Positions 52,068-60,341 of a DNA stretch of 64,000 bases are shown here, piece by piece. Where the stretch lies: assembly GCF_004216905.1 (NCBI RefSeq), contig NZ_SGXJ01000001.1, positions 2,046,001 through 2,110,000 of the forward strand, written 5' to 3'. Position numbers and translations under genes: made by a program. Below the pieces are notes generated by a model. It saw only the letters and a list, made by a program, of their open reading frames with translations. It did not search any database and had not been told where the DNA came from. The DNA comes from Kribbella sp. VKM Ac-2569 (GTDB lineage: Bacteria; Actinomycetota; Actinomycetes; Propionibacteriales; Kribbellaceae). Within the stretch, counting starts at the first letter, position 1, and each line of letters starts with the position of its first letter.

Positions 52068-53476
52068 ACTTTAGAGCGTCCCCGACCCGGCAGCAGGAGG
52101 GCTACCAGGGTGCCGGCGGTGACGATGGCGGCTCCGGTCCAGACGGCGGGGACGAGGCCGGCGGCGTACTGCGCTGGCGACTCGTAGGAGCCGGCCGACG
52201 CGAAGACCGAGGCCAGTACGGCGACGCCCATCGCGACCCCGACCTCGCGGATCGTGTTGTTCGTGCCGGACGCCACGCCCCGGTCTGCGTCGGACGCGTT
52301 CTCCATCACCACGCTCGCGGACGGCGCGAAGGTCAGCCCCATCCCGATTCCGGCGAGGACGAACGGTGCGACCAGTTCGCCGTACTGCGTGGTCGCCGTG
52401 GTGACCAGTGCGATCCAGGCGAGGGCGGCGGCGAGGAGCGCCTGGCCGGTCACGATCAGGACCCGAGGGCCGACGCGGTCGACGATCAGGCCGGCGATCG
52501 GTGCGACCACGAGCGGCGCCGCGGTCCACGGCAGCGTGCGGACACCGGACTGGAACGGCGTGTACCCCTGCACGACCTGGAAGAACTGGGCCAGCAGGAA
52601 CACCGCTCCGAAGACGCCGACCGCGAAGGTGAACGCGACCACGTTCACCACGCTGAACGAGCGAACCGAGAACAACCGCAGCGGCAGCATCGGCGCCACG
52701 GTCCGGCGCTCCCACCCGAGGAATGCGGCCAGCAGCACGCCGCCCGCGATCAACGAGCCCAGCACACCGGCGGACGTCCAGCCGTCATCGGCTCCGTGCA
52801 CAACACCCCAGACGACGGAAAGTACGCCGGACGTCGCCAGCACCAGTCCGAGCAGGTCCAGCTGCTTCGCCGTACCCCGGGACTCGGTCAGGACCCGCGT
52901 GGCGAGCACTACGGCGACGACTCCGACCGGAACGTTCAGCCAGAAGATCCACTGCCAGTTCAGGCCGTCTACGACGGCTCCGCCGACCACCGGACCGACC
53001 GCGATTCCGAGGCCGGAGATGCCGCCCCAGATACCGATCGCGGCGCTCCGCATCTTCTCCGGTACGGCGCCCGCGAGCAACGTCAGCGACAGCGGCATCA
53101 CGGCCGCCGCGCCGATGCCCTGGATCGCGCGGGACCCGATCAGCATCCACGGCTCCGTCGCCAGCGCGCACGCCGCCGAGGCCAGTGTGAACAGCGTGAT
53201 CCCGGCCAGGAACACCCGCCGCCGGCCGAGCCGGTCGCCGATCGCGGCCGCGGTCAGCAGCAGCGCGGCGAAGGCGAGCGTGTAGGCGTTCACGAACCAC
53301 TGCAGGTCCGACAGGGACGCTCCCAGCTCGGACTTGATCACCGGCAGCGCGTTCGTCACGACCAGGTTGTCCAGCGTGACCATGAACACCGGAATCCCCA
53401 CGGCGGCCAGCACCAGCCCGAGTCCACGGCTCCGGGGAGCGGTCTGTTCCCTCTCATCGAGAGCGGTCGATGTCAT
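52064..53476 (-). CDS. MFS multidrug exporter (DHA2/EmrB-QacA type)
   Basis: The 470-residue protein has about 14 hydrophobic segments, motif A GDRLGRRRVFLAG and the antiporter motif around AIGIWGGISGLGIAVGPVVGG. Its promoter is unusually clear: TTGACA-17-TACTCT on the minus strand. One of two GACTGATAACA repeats lies in the -35/-10 spacer. The divergent TetR gene is therefore its probable repressor, in the way of TetR/QacR exporter pairs. Confidence 0.92.
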   Translation of the reverse strand: MTSTALDEREQTAPRSRGLGLVLAAVGIPVFMVTLDNLVVTNALPVIKSELGASLSDLQWFVNAYTLAFAALLLTAAAIGDRLGRRRVFLAGITLFTLASAACALATEPWMLIGSRAIQGIGAAAVMPLSLTLLAGAVPEKMRSAAIGIWGGISGLGIAVGPVVGGAVVDGLNWQWIFWLNVPVGVVAVVLATRVLTESRGTAKQLDLLGLVLATSGVLSVVWGVVHGADDGWTSAGVLGSLIAGGVLLAAFLGWERRTVAPMLPLRLFSVRSFSVVNVVAFTFAVGVFGAVFLLAQFFQVVQGYTPFQSGVRTLPWTAAPLVVAPIAGLIVDRVGPRVLIVTGQALLAAALAWIALVTTATTQYGELVAPFVLAGIGMGLTFAPSASVVMENASDADRGVASGTNNTIREVGVAMGVAVLASVFASAGSYESPAQYAAGLVPAVWTGAAIVTAGTLVALLLPGRGRSKV

Positions 53477-53497
53477 CTCGTACCCCTAGTTGTAATT

Positions 53498-53543
53498 GAC
53501 TGATAACAAGCTTGATGACGAGAGTATGCATCGACTGATAACA
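53498..53543. promoter_or_regulatory. Two GACTGATAACA repeats, candidate TetR operators
   Basis: Identical 11-bp direct repeats GACTGATAACA lie at 53498-53508 and 53533-53543. The second sits between the -35 and -10 of the exporter promoter, the first just downstream of its expected start site. Confidence 0.65.
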
Positions 53544-53549
53544 TGTCAA
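53521..53549 (-). promoter_or_regulatory. Exporter promoter TTGACA-N17-TACTCT
   Basis: On the minus strand the -35 TTGACA (53544-53549) and -10 TACTCT (53521-53526) are separated by exactly 17 nt. This is the best sigma-70-type promoter in the window and reads into the DHA2 exporter. Confidence 0.75.
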
Positions 53550-53568
53550 GGGAGTGGAAGGAGCACGG

Positions 53569-54114
53569 ATGACGCCCAAGGTTCGGCTGACCGCCAAGGA
53601 GCGCGGCGCAGAGGTGTTGGTGGCCGCGGTCCGGGCCTTCGCGATGTCCGGATACGAGGGCACCAAGACCGACGAGATCGCCCGGTTGGCCGGCGTCTCA
53701 CAGCCCTATGTGATCCGGCTGTTCGGCACCAAGCAGGAACTCTTCCTGGCCGCCGTGCGGAGTGCCTGCGAGCGGATCGAGCAGACCTTCCGCGAGGCCG
53801 CGGCCGAGACCCCGGAGCTGAGTTCGCTGGGCCGCAACTACGAGCGGCTGTTCGACGAGCCCGAGGTGCTCCTGGTCCTGCTGCAGGGCTTCTCCGCCAG
53901 CCGCGACCCTGTGATCGGCGACTGCGTCCGGGAACGCTTCGGCCGCATCTACACCCTGGTTCGCGAGCTGACCGGTGCGTCACCCCAGCAGACCCGGGAG
54001 TTCCTCTCCTCCGGGATGTTGCTGACCGTCATGTCCGCCATGCAGGTCCTGGGCCCGGACGCGATCCCGATGCCGTGGGCCGAGGAGATCCAGAAGACGT
54101 TCGGCGAGCACTAG
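53569..54114 (+). CDS. TetR-family repressor of the exporter
   Basis: The 181-residue TetR has AKERGAEVLVAAVRAFAMSG, EIARLAGVSQPYVIRLFGTK and a helical ligand domain. ATG 53569 has AAGGAG 5 nt upstream and is preferred to 53554. It is divergent from the DHA2 exporter with paired repeats in between. Its TAG stop lies on the first bases of a 24-bp repeat that flanks the toxin-antitoxin cassette. Confidence 0.88.
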   Translation: MTPKVRLTAKERGAEVLVAAVRAFAMSGYEGTKTDEIARLAGVSQPYVIRLFGTKQELFLAAVRSACERIEQTFREAAAETPELSSLGRNYERLFDEPEVLLVLLQGFSASRDPVIGDCVRERFGRIYTLVRELTGASPQQTREFLSSGMLLTVMSAMQVLGPDAIPMPWAEEIQKTFGEH

Positions 54115-54136
54115 TCGCGGCTGAGTTTCTGGTCGG
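54113..54136. repeat. 24-bp direct repeat, left copy
   Basis: This 24-bp sequence (begins AGTCGCGGCTGA, ends TTTCTGGTCGG) is identical to 54866-54889, 753 bp away. Read on the minus strand it encodes DQKLSR and the D plus stop of the membrane-protein gene at 54864-55412. It thus looks like a copy of that gene's 3' end at the left border of the toxin-antitoxin cassette. Confidence 0.9.
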
Positions 54137-54223
54137 ACGCGGGCCGAACTCGGCCGTTGCTCCGCCCACCTGTCCGGCTGGCGTGGGATACTCGATGCGG
54201 TAGTCGACATTGGAGGTGACGCC

Positions 54224-54409
54224 GTGACTGCTGACAACGCTGGACACTCTGGCCGGTCGCGCGCGACCGCGTCGGTCGACGAACTCTTCCGAGGGGCTGC
54301 TCCGGTAGGCTCCGCCGAGGATCTTGCCGAGGACGGTGTGTTCGATGACGGAGAACTGGGCGAGTTCCTCGCCGATCTGAGCACGATGCGGCGGGCCGAC
54401 GTCGCGTGA
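54224..54409 (+). CDS. Antitoxin-like small protein
   Basis: The 61-residue acidic product (ASVDELFRGAAPVG, FDDGELGEFLADLSTMR) resembles the short antitoxins that precede actinobacterial PIN toxins. There is no clear DNA-binding domain, so it may mainly neutralise the toxin through its C-terminal half. GTG 54224 has GGAGGT 6 nt upstream. Its stop overlaps the toxin start in GTGA, the usual antitoxin-toxin coupling. Confidence 0.75.
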   Translation: MTADNAGHSGRSRATASVDELFRGAAPVGSAEDLAEDGVFDDGELGEFLADLSTMRRADVA

Positions 54410-54822
54410 GCATGCGCAGGATCGTTCTGGACACCGACGTAGCGTCGCTAAGCATCAAGAATGCGCTGCCACCTGCGTTGCTTCGCGAACTGCTCGGCGC
54501 CCAGGTCGGCATCACCTTTGTCACCTTGGGAGAGCTGAGCCGCTGGGCACAGCTTCGCAACTGGGGGCCTTCCAAGATCGCCGGCCTCGAGGCGTGGCTC
54601 AGCACCCGTCCGACGCTGCCGTACAACGAAGCTGTGGCTCGGAAGTGGGGCGAGATATCCGCCTATGCCACCAAGCGTGGCCGTCCACGGCCCCAGAACG
54701 ACAGCTGGATCGCTGCCTGCTGTCTCGTCTACGACCTCCCGCTGGCAACGCTCAACGTCAAGGACTTCATCGACTTCGCCGAGTACGAGGGCCTGCGGAT
54801 CGTGGGGCACGAAGATCAGTAA
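54406..54822 (+). CDS. PIN-domain (VapC-type) toxin
   Basis: The 138-residue PIN protein has the acidic active-site set: Asp9 in VLDTDVASL, Glu43 in TLGELSRW, Asp99 in QNDSWIAA and Asp120 in NVKDFIDF. VapC toxins are Mg-dependent endoribonucleases that cut tRNA or rRNA. GTG 54406 overlaps the antitoxin stop. The pair sits in a 753-bp unit bounded by 24-bp direct repeats. Confidence 0.88.
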   Translation: MSMRRIVLDTDVASLSIKNALPPALLRELLGAQVGITFVTLGELSRWAQLRNWGPSKIAGLEAWLSTRPTLPYNEAVARKWGEISAYATKRGRPRPQNDSWIAACCLVYDLPLATLNVKDFIDFAEYEGLRIVGHEDQ

Positions 54823-54863
54823 CCGGACGCTGGAGTCGCAGCAAGAGGGCTTACTGATGCCGG

Positions 54864-55412
54864 TCAGTCGCGGCTGAGTTTCTGGTCGGCGGCGAACCAG
54901 ATGGTCGCGGCGGCCAGTGCGATGGCGGCGACGGTCACGACGAGCGAGCCGGCGACGTCAGCACCGCGGACCAGCGCGGCCGCTCCGGCGACGGCCGGCG
55001 CCAACAGTACGGCGATTGCTCCAGGCAACCACCAGCGCCGCAGGGCCGCTCGGTGCACCCGCGCGTACGACGGCAACTGGCCGGCGAATGCGGCGGCGAG
55101 GTGGACGACGACGAGCGCCACCGAGGTGAGGGCCAGGCTCCAACTCGGCACGCCGGGTGCGCGCATCAGCCACCCGAGAGTCACCACCAGCACGAACATC
55201 ATCGCGGCCAGCGAATCAGGCAGTACGACGGTGCACAGCAACGACGCGGCGCCGACGATCGGGACCAGATCCGCCTGATCCCACGACTGCACCGAAGGCA
55301 CAACCAGCGCAACCGCCCCGGCCACCGCAATCACCAGCCGAGCAACCACCACAGCCTGCCCAGACGCCCGCAACTGCGCCAACCACAACGTGATCTTTTC
55401 ATCAGCAGTCAT
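54864..55412 (-). CDS. Membrane protein of the DUF58 operon
   Basis: The 182-residue protein starts MTADEKITLWLAQLRASG and has five to six hydrophobic segments; the C terminus is DQKLSRD. No named family is recognised. It is the last gene of the DUF4129-hypothetical-MoxR-DUF58 operon and overlaps the DUF58 stop in ATGA. Its last eight codons, including the stop, are the sequence duplicated on the far side of the toxin-antitoxin genes. Confidence 0.78.
   Translation of the reverse strand: MTADEKITLWLAQLRASGQAVVVARLVIAVAGAVALVVPSVQSWDQADLVPIVGAASLLCTVVLPDSLAAMMFVLVVTLGWLMRAPGVPSWSLALTSVALVVVHLAAAFAGQLPSYARVHRAALRRWWLPGAIAVLLAPAVAGAAALVRGADVAGSLVVTVAAIALAAATIWFAADQKLSRD
54866..54889. repeat. 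24-bp direct repeat, right copy
   Basis: Identical to 54113-54136. Here it is inside the 3' end of the membrane-protein gene, so this is the copy that completes a coding sequence. Confidence 0.9.
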
Positions 55413-56710
55413 GAGCGAATCCTTGGAGCGGCGGAGACTCTTGCGGCGTCTCGCAGTACCTCGTCCAAAGTCCCGGCGCCTCGCCAACGGACGGTTGGTA
55501 CGCCGAGGTCGCTGAGGCGGTCGAGGTCGCGGCGGCGTTCGAGCAACCGCAGACGCCAAGCGAGCGGCCATGACCGCGCGTCGTGCGCGTCGAGGTCCAT
55601 GATCGACACGACGTCCGGCGGCAACGTGTCGATCGCGATCACCGTGCAGCCGGAGTGGACGAGCGTCACGATGTAGCCGAGGATCGTCGGCCGCAGCAAC
55701 GGACTGAGGACGAGCACCAGGCTGTCCGACCGCACCCGGTTCCGCCGTGCCAACTGCTCCTCGTCCTGCTGCCGGCCGCGCCGGTCCGCGTGCACGAGCG
55801 TGTCCAGGATCCGCCGCAGATGCGCGCGTCCGCTCCCCGACCGCACGCCGCGGAACAGGCTCCCGGTGTCGATCAGCCGCACCCGGTCGCCGTTGCGCAG
55901 GTAGTGCTCGGCGATCGCGGCGGCCGCGCGGACGGCGGTGTCGAGACTCGAGGACCGGCCGTCGATCCCTTCGCTGATCCCGATCTCGCCGCCGGTGTCG
56001 ACCATGATCACCACTTCGGTGTCCCGGTCCGACCACGTCGACGTGACGTGCAGTTCCTGCGTCCGCGCGGACACCGACCAGTTGATCCGCCGCAACCGGT
56101 CCCCCGTCCGGAACGGCCGTACCCCGGCCAGCTCCGTCCCTTCGCCCGGCCGCCGCGACCTGTGCAGTCCGACCAGTCCGGCCGGCCGCGGTACGGCGTC
56201 CACTGCCTCGAATCCCTCGCGCAACGGCAGCGTCGTGACCGACTGCGGCTCCGCCGACGTCACCTGGATCCGGTACGCCCCGACCGTCGACGTCGCCGTG
56301 ACTGTTGGCCGCTCCAACGACCGCAGTCCCCAGCGCTTCGACCGTACGCCGACCTCCAGCCGCACCTCACCGTGCGAGACCGGCTCCGCGATCGCAGCCT
56401 GCGGCGGGTCGTACTGGAACCACAACGTCCGCGGCAACGCCGCCACGATCAGATCGGTGTCCGGGTCGACGGACTCCGGTACGCGCATCCGGTACGTCGT
56501 ACCTTGCCCTTCGAACAGCACGTCCGCGTCCAGCTCGGTGTGCACCTCCGGGCGCTCTCGCGGCCGGAAGAACCGCCCCCAGACGGCGAGGAACGCCAGC
56601 GGCAGACCGAACACGGCCGCATCCGGGCGTCGCAGCAGTACGGCGGCGCCGAGCAGCACCGCAGCGACACAGATCGCCCGGACCTGCGCGTGCGTCGGCC
56701 TCCAACTCAT
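55409..56710 (-). CDS. DUF58-domain protein
   Basis: The 433-residue protein has two N-terminal transmembrane helices (AICVAAVLLGAAVLLRR, AVFGLPLAFLAVWGRFF) and the DUF58 domain: GEGTELAGVRPFRTGDRLRR, INWSVSARTQELHVTSTWSD and VVIMVDTGGEIG, a vWA-like stretch. It overlaps both neighbours in ATGA steps. DUF58 proteins pair with MoxR ATPases, probably in envelope protein assembly or metal insertion. Confidence 0.9.
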   Translation of the reverse strand: MSWRPTHAQVRAICVAAVLLGAAVLLRRPDAAVFGLPLAFLAVWGRFFRPRERPEVHTELDADVLFEGQGTTYRMRVPESVDPDTDLIVAALPRTLWFQYDPPQAAIAEPVSHGEVRLEVGVRSKRWGLRSLERPTVTATSTVGAYRIQVTSAEPQSVTTLPLREGFEAVDAVPRPAGLVGLHRSRRPGEGTELAGVRPFRTGDRLRRINWSVSARTQELHVTSTWSDRDTEVVIMVDTGGEIGISEGIDGRSSSLDTAVRAAAAIAEHYLRNGDRVRLIDTGSLFRGVRSGSGRAHLRRILDTLVHADRRGRQQDEEQLARRNRVRSDSLVLVLSPLLRPTILGYIVTLVHSGCTVIAIDTLPPDVVSIMDLDAHDARSWPLAWRLRLLERRRDLDRLSDLGVPTVRWRGAGTLDEVLRDAARVSAAPRIRS

Positions 56711-57711
56711 GCGCGGGCGCCTACCACGGTGGGCGGTGCTGCGACCGAGCCGAGCACAGTCCGCACCACTGTCGCTCCGCTGACCTCGTGCAGCCACAGC
56801 TCTGGCCGCACGGTGATCCGGTGCGCCAGCGCAGCCACCGCGACCGCCTTCACATCCTCCGGTACGACGTAGTCCCGGCCCTTGATGACGGCGTACGCGC
56901 GTGCCGTCAGCAGCAGCGCCAGCGACCCACGTGGCGATGCCCCGACAAGCACCTGCGAGTCCCGACGGGTCGCGGTGGCGAGATCGACGCAGTACTGACC
57001 AACTGTGTCGTCCACGGTCACCGTCTCGACGGCACGTTGCGCGGCGCGCAGCCCAGCGGCATCTGTTGCCGCCTCGACCGATTGGTCCTCAGTACGACGG
57101 CTCATCCGGCGCCGCAGTACCTCCCACTCCTCCGCAGGGCTCGGGTAGCCGAAGCCGATCCGCAGCATGAACCGGTCGAGCTGCGCCTCCGGGAGCGGGT
57201 AGGTGCCCTCGTACTCCACCGGGTTCGCGGTGGCGAGCACATGGAACGGTACGGGCAGCGGGAACGTCTGCCCCTCGACCGTCACCTGGTGCTCCTGCAT
57301 GGACTCCAGCAGCGCGGCCTGCGTCTTCGGCGGCGTCCGGTTGATCTCGTCGGCCAGCAGCAGACCGGTGAAGATCGGGCCCGGCCGGAAGACGAACTCG
57401 GAGTCCTTCTGGTCGTACACGAACGCGCCGGTCACGTCCGACGGCAGCAGGTCCGGCGTGAACTGCACCCGCCGGAACTCCAGCCCGAGCGCCTGCGCGA
57501 ACGACCGCGCGGCCAGCGTTTTCGCCAGCCCCGGGTAGTCCTCGAGCAGTACGTGCCCGCCGGCCAGGATGCCCGCGAGCACCAGTTCCAGCGCCTCGGC
57601 CTTCCCGACCACGGCCTGGCTGACCCGCTCCAGCACCTGCCGGCTCAGCTCGGTCACCTCACCGAGCTTCAGCTCGCCCTCAGTCGCTGCGTCGGTCGCT
57701 GCGTCGGTCAC
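56707..57711 (-). CDS. MoxR-family AAA+ ATPase
   Basis: The 334-residue ATPase has a Walker A variant (EDYPGLAKT, residues 57-65, with Lys64), FRRVQFTPDLLPSDVTGA, Walker B GLLLADEINRTPPKTQAALL, ATANPVEYEGTYPLPEAQLD (sensor I) and a C-terminal lid with SPRGSLALLLTARAYA. MoxR ATPases act as chaperones with partner vWA/DUF58 proteins. GTG 57711 has GGGAG upstream. Gene order matches the known DUF4129/MoxR/DUF58 cluster. Confidence 0.95.
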   Translation of the reverse strand: MTDAATDAATEGELKLGEVTELSRQVLERVSQAVVGKAEALELVLAGILAGGHVLLEDYPGLAKTLAARSFAQALGLEFRRVQFTPDLLPSDVTGAFVYDQKDSEFVFRPGPIFTGLLLADEINRTPPKTQAALLESMQEHQVTVEGQTFPLPVPFHVLATANPVEYEGTYPLPEAQLDRFMLRIGFGYPSPAEEWEVLRRRMSRRTEDQSVEAATDAAGLRAAQRAVETVTVDDTVGQYCVDLATATRRDSQVLVGASPRGSLALLLTARAYAVIKGRDYVVPEDVKAVAVAALAHRITVRPELWLHEVSGATVVRTVLGSVAAPPTVVGARA

Positions 57712-57720
57712 TGGTCTCCC

Positions 57721-58305
57721 TCACAGGTTCTCGATGGTGTGGATCGCGTACTCGATCTCGTCGAGGGACGCGGTGCGTTTGTCGTCGCCGGCGATCAGCT
57801 GCCAGAGCCGGTCGCCGGTGATCGCGCGGGCCCGGTCCGGCTCCCGCTCGGGGTCGACGCCGTGCCGGTGCACCAGGCGGTCGGTGGCCAGCTCGAACAG
57901 CAGTGGGCGGACCCTGCGGGCGAAGGTCTGCGACCCCTCGCCGGCACGCCGTTCGCGGCTCGACTCCTGCAACCAGGTGGCGATGAACTGCGTGCGGTTG
58001 TCGTTGGTCCGGGCTCGCAGCGCTGCCAGTTTGTCGTCGTGCCGCCCGGGCCAGCTCGTCTCCACGGTCTGCGGCACCACCAGCCGGATCGCCAGCGACA
58101 CCACACCGACAGCCAGCGCCGCAGCCACGAACCACAGCGGCCGTGGCGCCATACCAGCAGCGGCGAACACGGTCACGAGCAGCAAGCTCACCAACACAGC
58201 CACCCCGAGGTGCTGCAGGAGCAGCTTGCTCGGCAGCATGGACCTCCGCTTGACCTCGGGCGGCGGCCCCTTCTCCTCCAAGGCAGTCCATCGGTACGAA
58301 GTCAT
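57721..58305 (-). CDS. Hypothetical membrane protein of the MoxR operon
   Basis: The 194-residue protein has two hydrophobic helices (HLGVAVLVSLLLVTVFAAA, PLWFVAAALAVGVVSLAIRL) and a soluble C-terminal part with no recognised domain (LAALRARTNDNRTQFIATWL, LRLWQLI-like end). ATG 58305 has GGAGGT upstream and overlaps the DUF4129 stop in ATGA. It lies 9 nt before the moxR-type gene. Position suggests it works with MoxR/DUF58. Confidence 0.8.
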   Translation of the reverse strand: MTSYRWTALEEKGPPPEVKRRSMLPSKLLLQHLGVAVLVSLLLVTVFAAAGMAPRPLWFVAAALAVGVVSLAIRLVVPQTVETSWPGRHDDKLAALRARTNDNRTQFIATWLQESSRERRAGEGSQTFARRVRPLLFELATDRLVHRHGVDPEREPDRARAITGDRLWQLIAGDDKRTASLDEIEYAIHTIENL

Positions 58306-59015
58306 GAGACCTCCGCCTCCGCGGGGTGAGCTGCGGCGAGCTCGTCGCGCAGTCGCAGGAGGGCCGCACGGGCCTCCGTCCGCGCCTGCTCGCTCGAACC
58401 GTGCGTCGAGTACCGCGCCTCGCGGTACAACTCACCGAGCCGGATCAGCTGCGGCTCGGAGATCTCGCCGATCCCGAGCACTCGCACGGTGAACTCGGCC
58501 GGAGTCTCGGACGGATCCCGCGGTACGCCGGCTGAAGCAGCTGCCTCCTCCAACGCGACCCAGCACGCGACGACCGCGTCGGTCGCCGTACCGGTGTCGA
58601 TGCGAGCCAGGCCCGTGTCGACCGCCTCGGCCAGTCGCTCCGCCTTCATCCGCTCCCAGTCGGGCTCGTCGGGCTCCACCTGCGGAAGCCGGACCCGGCG
58701 CAGGACGCGGACGATGATCAGCACGATGAACCCCACCACCGCGGCGATGATCAGGTAGACCACGGCCTGCCACAACGACAGCACCCAGCCCGGCGTCTCA
58801 GTCTGCGGGAGCGCGCGCGGCGACGGCTGTGACTGCTCCGGTGCCGTTTCGCTCACCGAGAAGGTCGGCAGCGGTCGCGGGCTCGCACTCAGCGTGCTGT
58901 CGCTGATCGGGCGCACCGGCCCGCTCGCGGAGGCAAGCACGACAAAGCCGGCCACCACCACACCGACGAACAGCACGGCAACCACCGCGAGCGCACCCCG
59001 ACGCTGCGTCTGCAT
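58302..59015 (-). CDS. DUF4129-domain membrane protein
   Basis: The 237-residue protein has an N-terminal hydrophobic segment, a Ser/Pro-rich outer stretch, a second helix (LWQAVVYLIIAAVVGFIVLI) and a cytoplasmic DUF4129 domain (DAVVACWVALEEAAASAGV, ETPAEFTVRVL, LGELYREARYSTHG). It is the first gene of the operon. ATG 59015 follows a TAGCCT box by 6 nt, so a leaderless start is likely. In other actinobacteria DUF4129 is part of a transglutaminase-related envelope module. Confidence 0.87.
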   Translation of the reverse strand: MQTQRRGALAVVAVLFVGVVVAGFVVLASASGPVRPISDSTLSASPRPLPTFSVSETAPEQSQPSPRALPQTETPGWVLSLWQAVVYLIIAAVVGFIVLIIVRVLRRVRLPQVEPDEPDWERMKAERLAEAVDTGLARIDTGTATDAVVACWVALEEAAASAGVPRDPSETPAEFTVRVLGIGEISEPQLIRLGELYREARYSTHGSSEQARTEARAALLRLRDELAAAHPAEAEVS

Positions 59016-59021
59016 CTGGGC

Positions 59022-59027
59022 AGGCTA
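59022..59027 (-). promoter_or_regulatory. -10 element TAGCCT of the MoxR operon
   Basis: TAGCCT on the minus strand ends 6 nt before ATG 59015, in the 17-bp gap after the Eis-type gene. The operon may thus have its own leaderless promoter besides any read-through. Confidence 0.45.
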
Positions 59028-59032
59028 CCCCC

Positions 59033-60244
59033 TCAAAAGGCTGTATCGAGGAACGGCAGCCGAGATGTGGAAAACGCTTCCGCAGTCGCGGCGAGCGCTG
59101 CGGGCGTGTGCTCGGCGACCAGACCGGCCCGGCCGAGTCTCGTCAGCGACGGGCGGCCTAGATAGACGGCGCCCAGGTCGCGGACGTCGAGCGTGAGGTC
59201 GGCGTCTCGCGACACCGATTCGCAGGACGCGCCGTCCGGTCCGCCTGCGAGATGCCAGCGGCCCGCGTTCCACGGGAGAAAGTCGTCGACCACCTCCAGG
59301 ACGACGTCGAGGTCCCGCGCGTACGTCCGCTCCGCGAGCGCACGACGTACGTCGACCGGCCGGATCCACAGACCGTCCCGCGTGATCGGGCCCGGCGCCC
59401 GCGGGTCGAGCAGCAGGTCCAGCAGCGGGTCGTCCGACGCGAGCATCGCGCACCGCGTCTCGCTGAGCAGATCCGGTTCGAGCAGGTACCGCCACAGCGC
59501 CGCATGCGACGCGATATCCACCGCATGCACCCGCTGTACGTCGACGTACCCCTTCTCCGCGCGCTTCGTCCGGTACTGCGCGAACCCGGTCAACTCACCG
59601 TCCCGCTCGGCGACGACGCATCGCAGCTTGGACGCGCTCGCGATGTTGCTCGTGACGGTGGCGCTGATCGAGTACTCCTGCCAGCGCTCGTCGTGCTGGC
59701 ACACACCAGGTCGCTCCAGCGCCAGCCTGTTCCGCAGCTCGGCGCAGCGGGCGAGATTCTCACGTACGTCGACGTACCGGATCCGCACGTCGTCGATGCC
59801 GGCCACCGGGCGCAGTGTGCGAGACGCCTTGGGTACGACGATCTCCTGGTGGTCGGACGCGAGTCCGTAGCCGAACCGCGGGTAGATCACCGGCTCGCTC
59901 GCGGTCAACGCCGCCAGCGGCTCGCGACCGGCCTCGTGGATGTCGGTCAACTGCCTGCGCATCAGGTCCCGCAGGATGCCGCGACGCCGATGCGTCGCCC
60001 GGACACCGACCATCGTCACGCCCGCGACCGGCAACTGCCCGCCGGGCACCGTCATCAGGTGCGAGAACGTGCCGGTGTGCCCGACGAGCTGTCCGTCCTC
60101 ACTCGCGACGACGCTGCGCTCACGCTCCCAGACCCGCCGCTCGGACTCGTACTGCTCATCGGTCCACGGCGCCGAGAACGCCATGTCCAGGAGCTCCAGG
60201 AGCTCGTCCCACTCACCCGCGAACTGCCCGATCTCGATGGTCAT
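59033..60244 (-). CDS. Eis-family GNAT acetyltransferase, copy 2
   Basis: The 403-residue Eis-like protein has VTMVGVRATHRRRGILRDLM for acetyl-CoA, IYPRFGYGLASDHQEIVV, a middle domain with GFAQYRTKRAEKGYVDVQ and a C-terminal SCP2-like domain ending FSTSRLPFLDTAF. The free C-terminal Phe is the position of the catalytic carboxylate in Eis. It has the same length as copy 1 at 35989-37200 but is clearly diverged, so the duplication is old. It probably acetylates amines or aminoglycosides. Confidence 0.9.
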   Translation of the reverse strand: MTIEIGQFAGEWDELLELLDMAFSAPWTDEQYESERRVWERERSVVASEDGQLVGHTGTFSHLMTVPGGQLPVAGVTMVGVRATHRRRGILRDLMRRQLTDIHEAGREPLAALTASEPVIYPRFGYGLASDHQEIVVPKASRTLRPVAGIDDVRIRYVDVRENLARCAELRNRLALERPGVCQHDERWQEYSISATVTSNIASASKLRCVVAERDGELTGFAQYRTKRAEKGYVDVQRVHAVDIASHAALWRYLLEPDLLSETRCAMLASDDPLLDLLLDPRAPGPITRDGLWIRPVDVRRALAERTYARDLDVVLEVVDDFLPWNAGRWHLAGGPDGASCESVSRDADLTLDVRDLGAVYLGRPSLTRLGRAGLVAEHTPAALAATAEAFSTSRLPFLDTAF

Positions 60245-60292
60245 GTCCCTTACCTACCAGACGACAGGGACCGGCGACCCGGGATTTACGGT

Positions 60293-60328
60293 GGCACCGG
60301 CCGGCATTGCCCCGAGCCGGCCGGTGCC
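60293..60328 (-). terminator. Terminator hairpin of the protease gene
   Basis: A perfect 13-bp GC-rich stem (60293-60305 with 60316-60328) with a 10-nt loop lies 13 nt after the protease stop on the minus strand. No U-tract follows. Confidence 0.8.
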
Positions 60329-60341
60329 TGTCCGGTGCCGT

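Noticed and set aside
53498..53543. Two 11-bp repeats as a CRISPR remnant
   Set aside because: Only two copies, far too short, and placed on a promoter; better read as operator sites.
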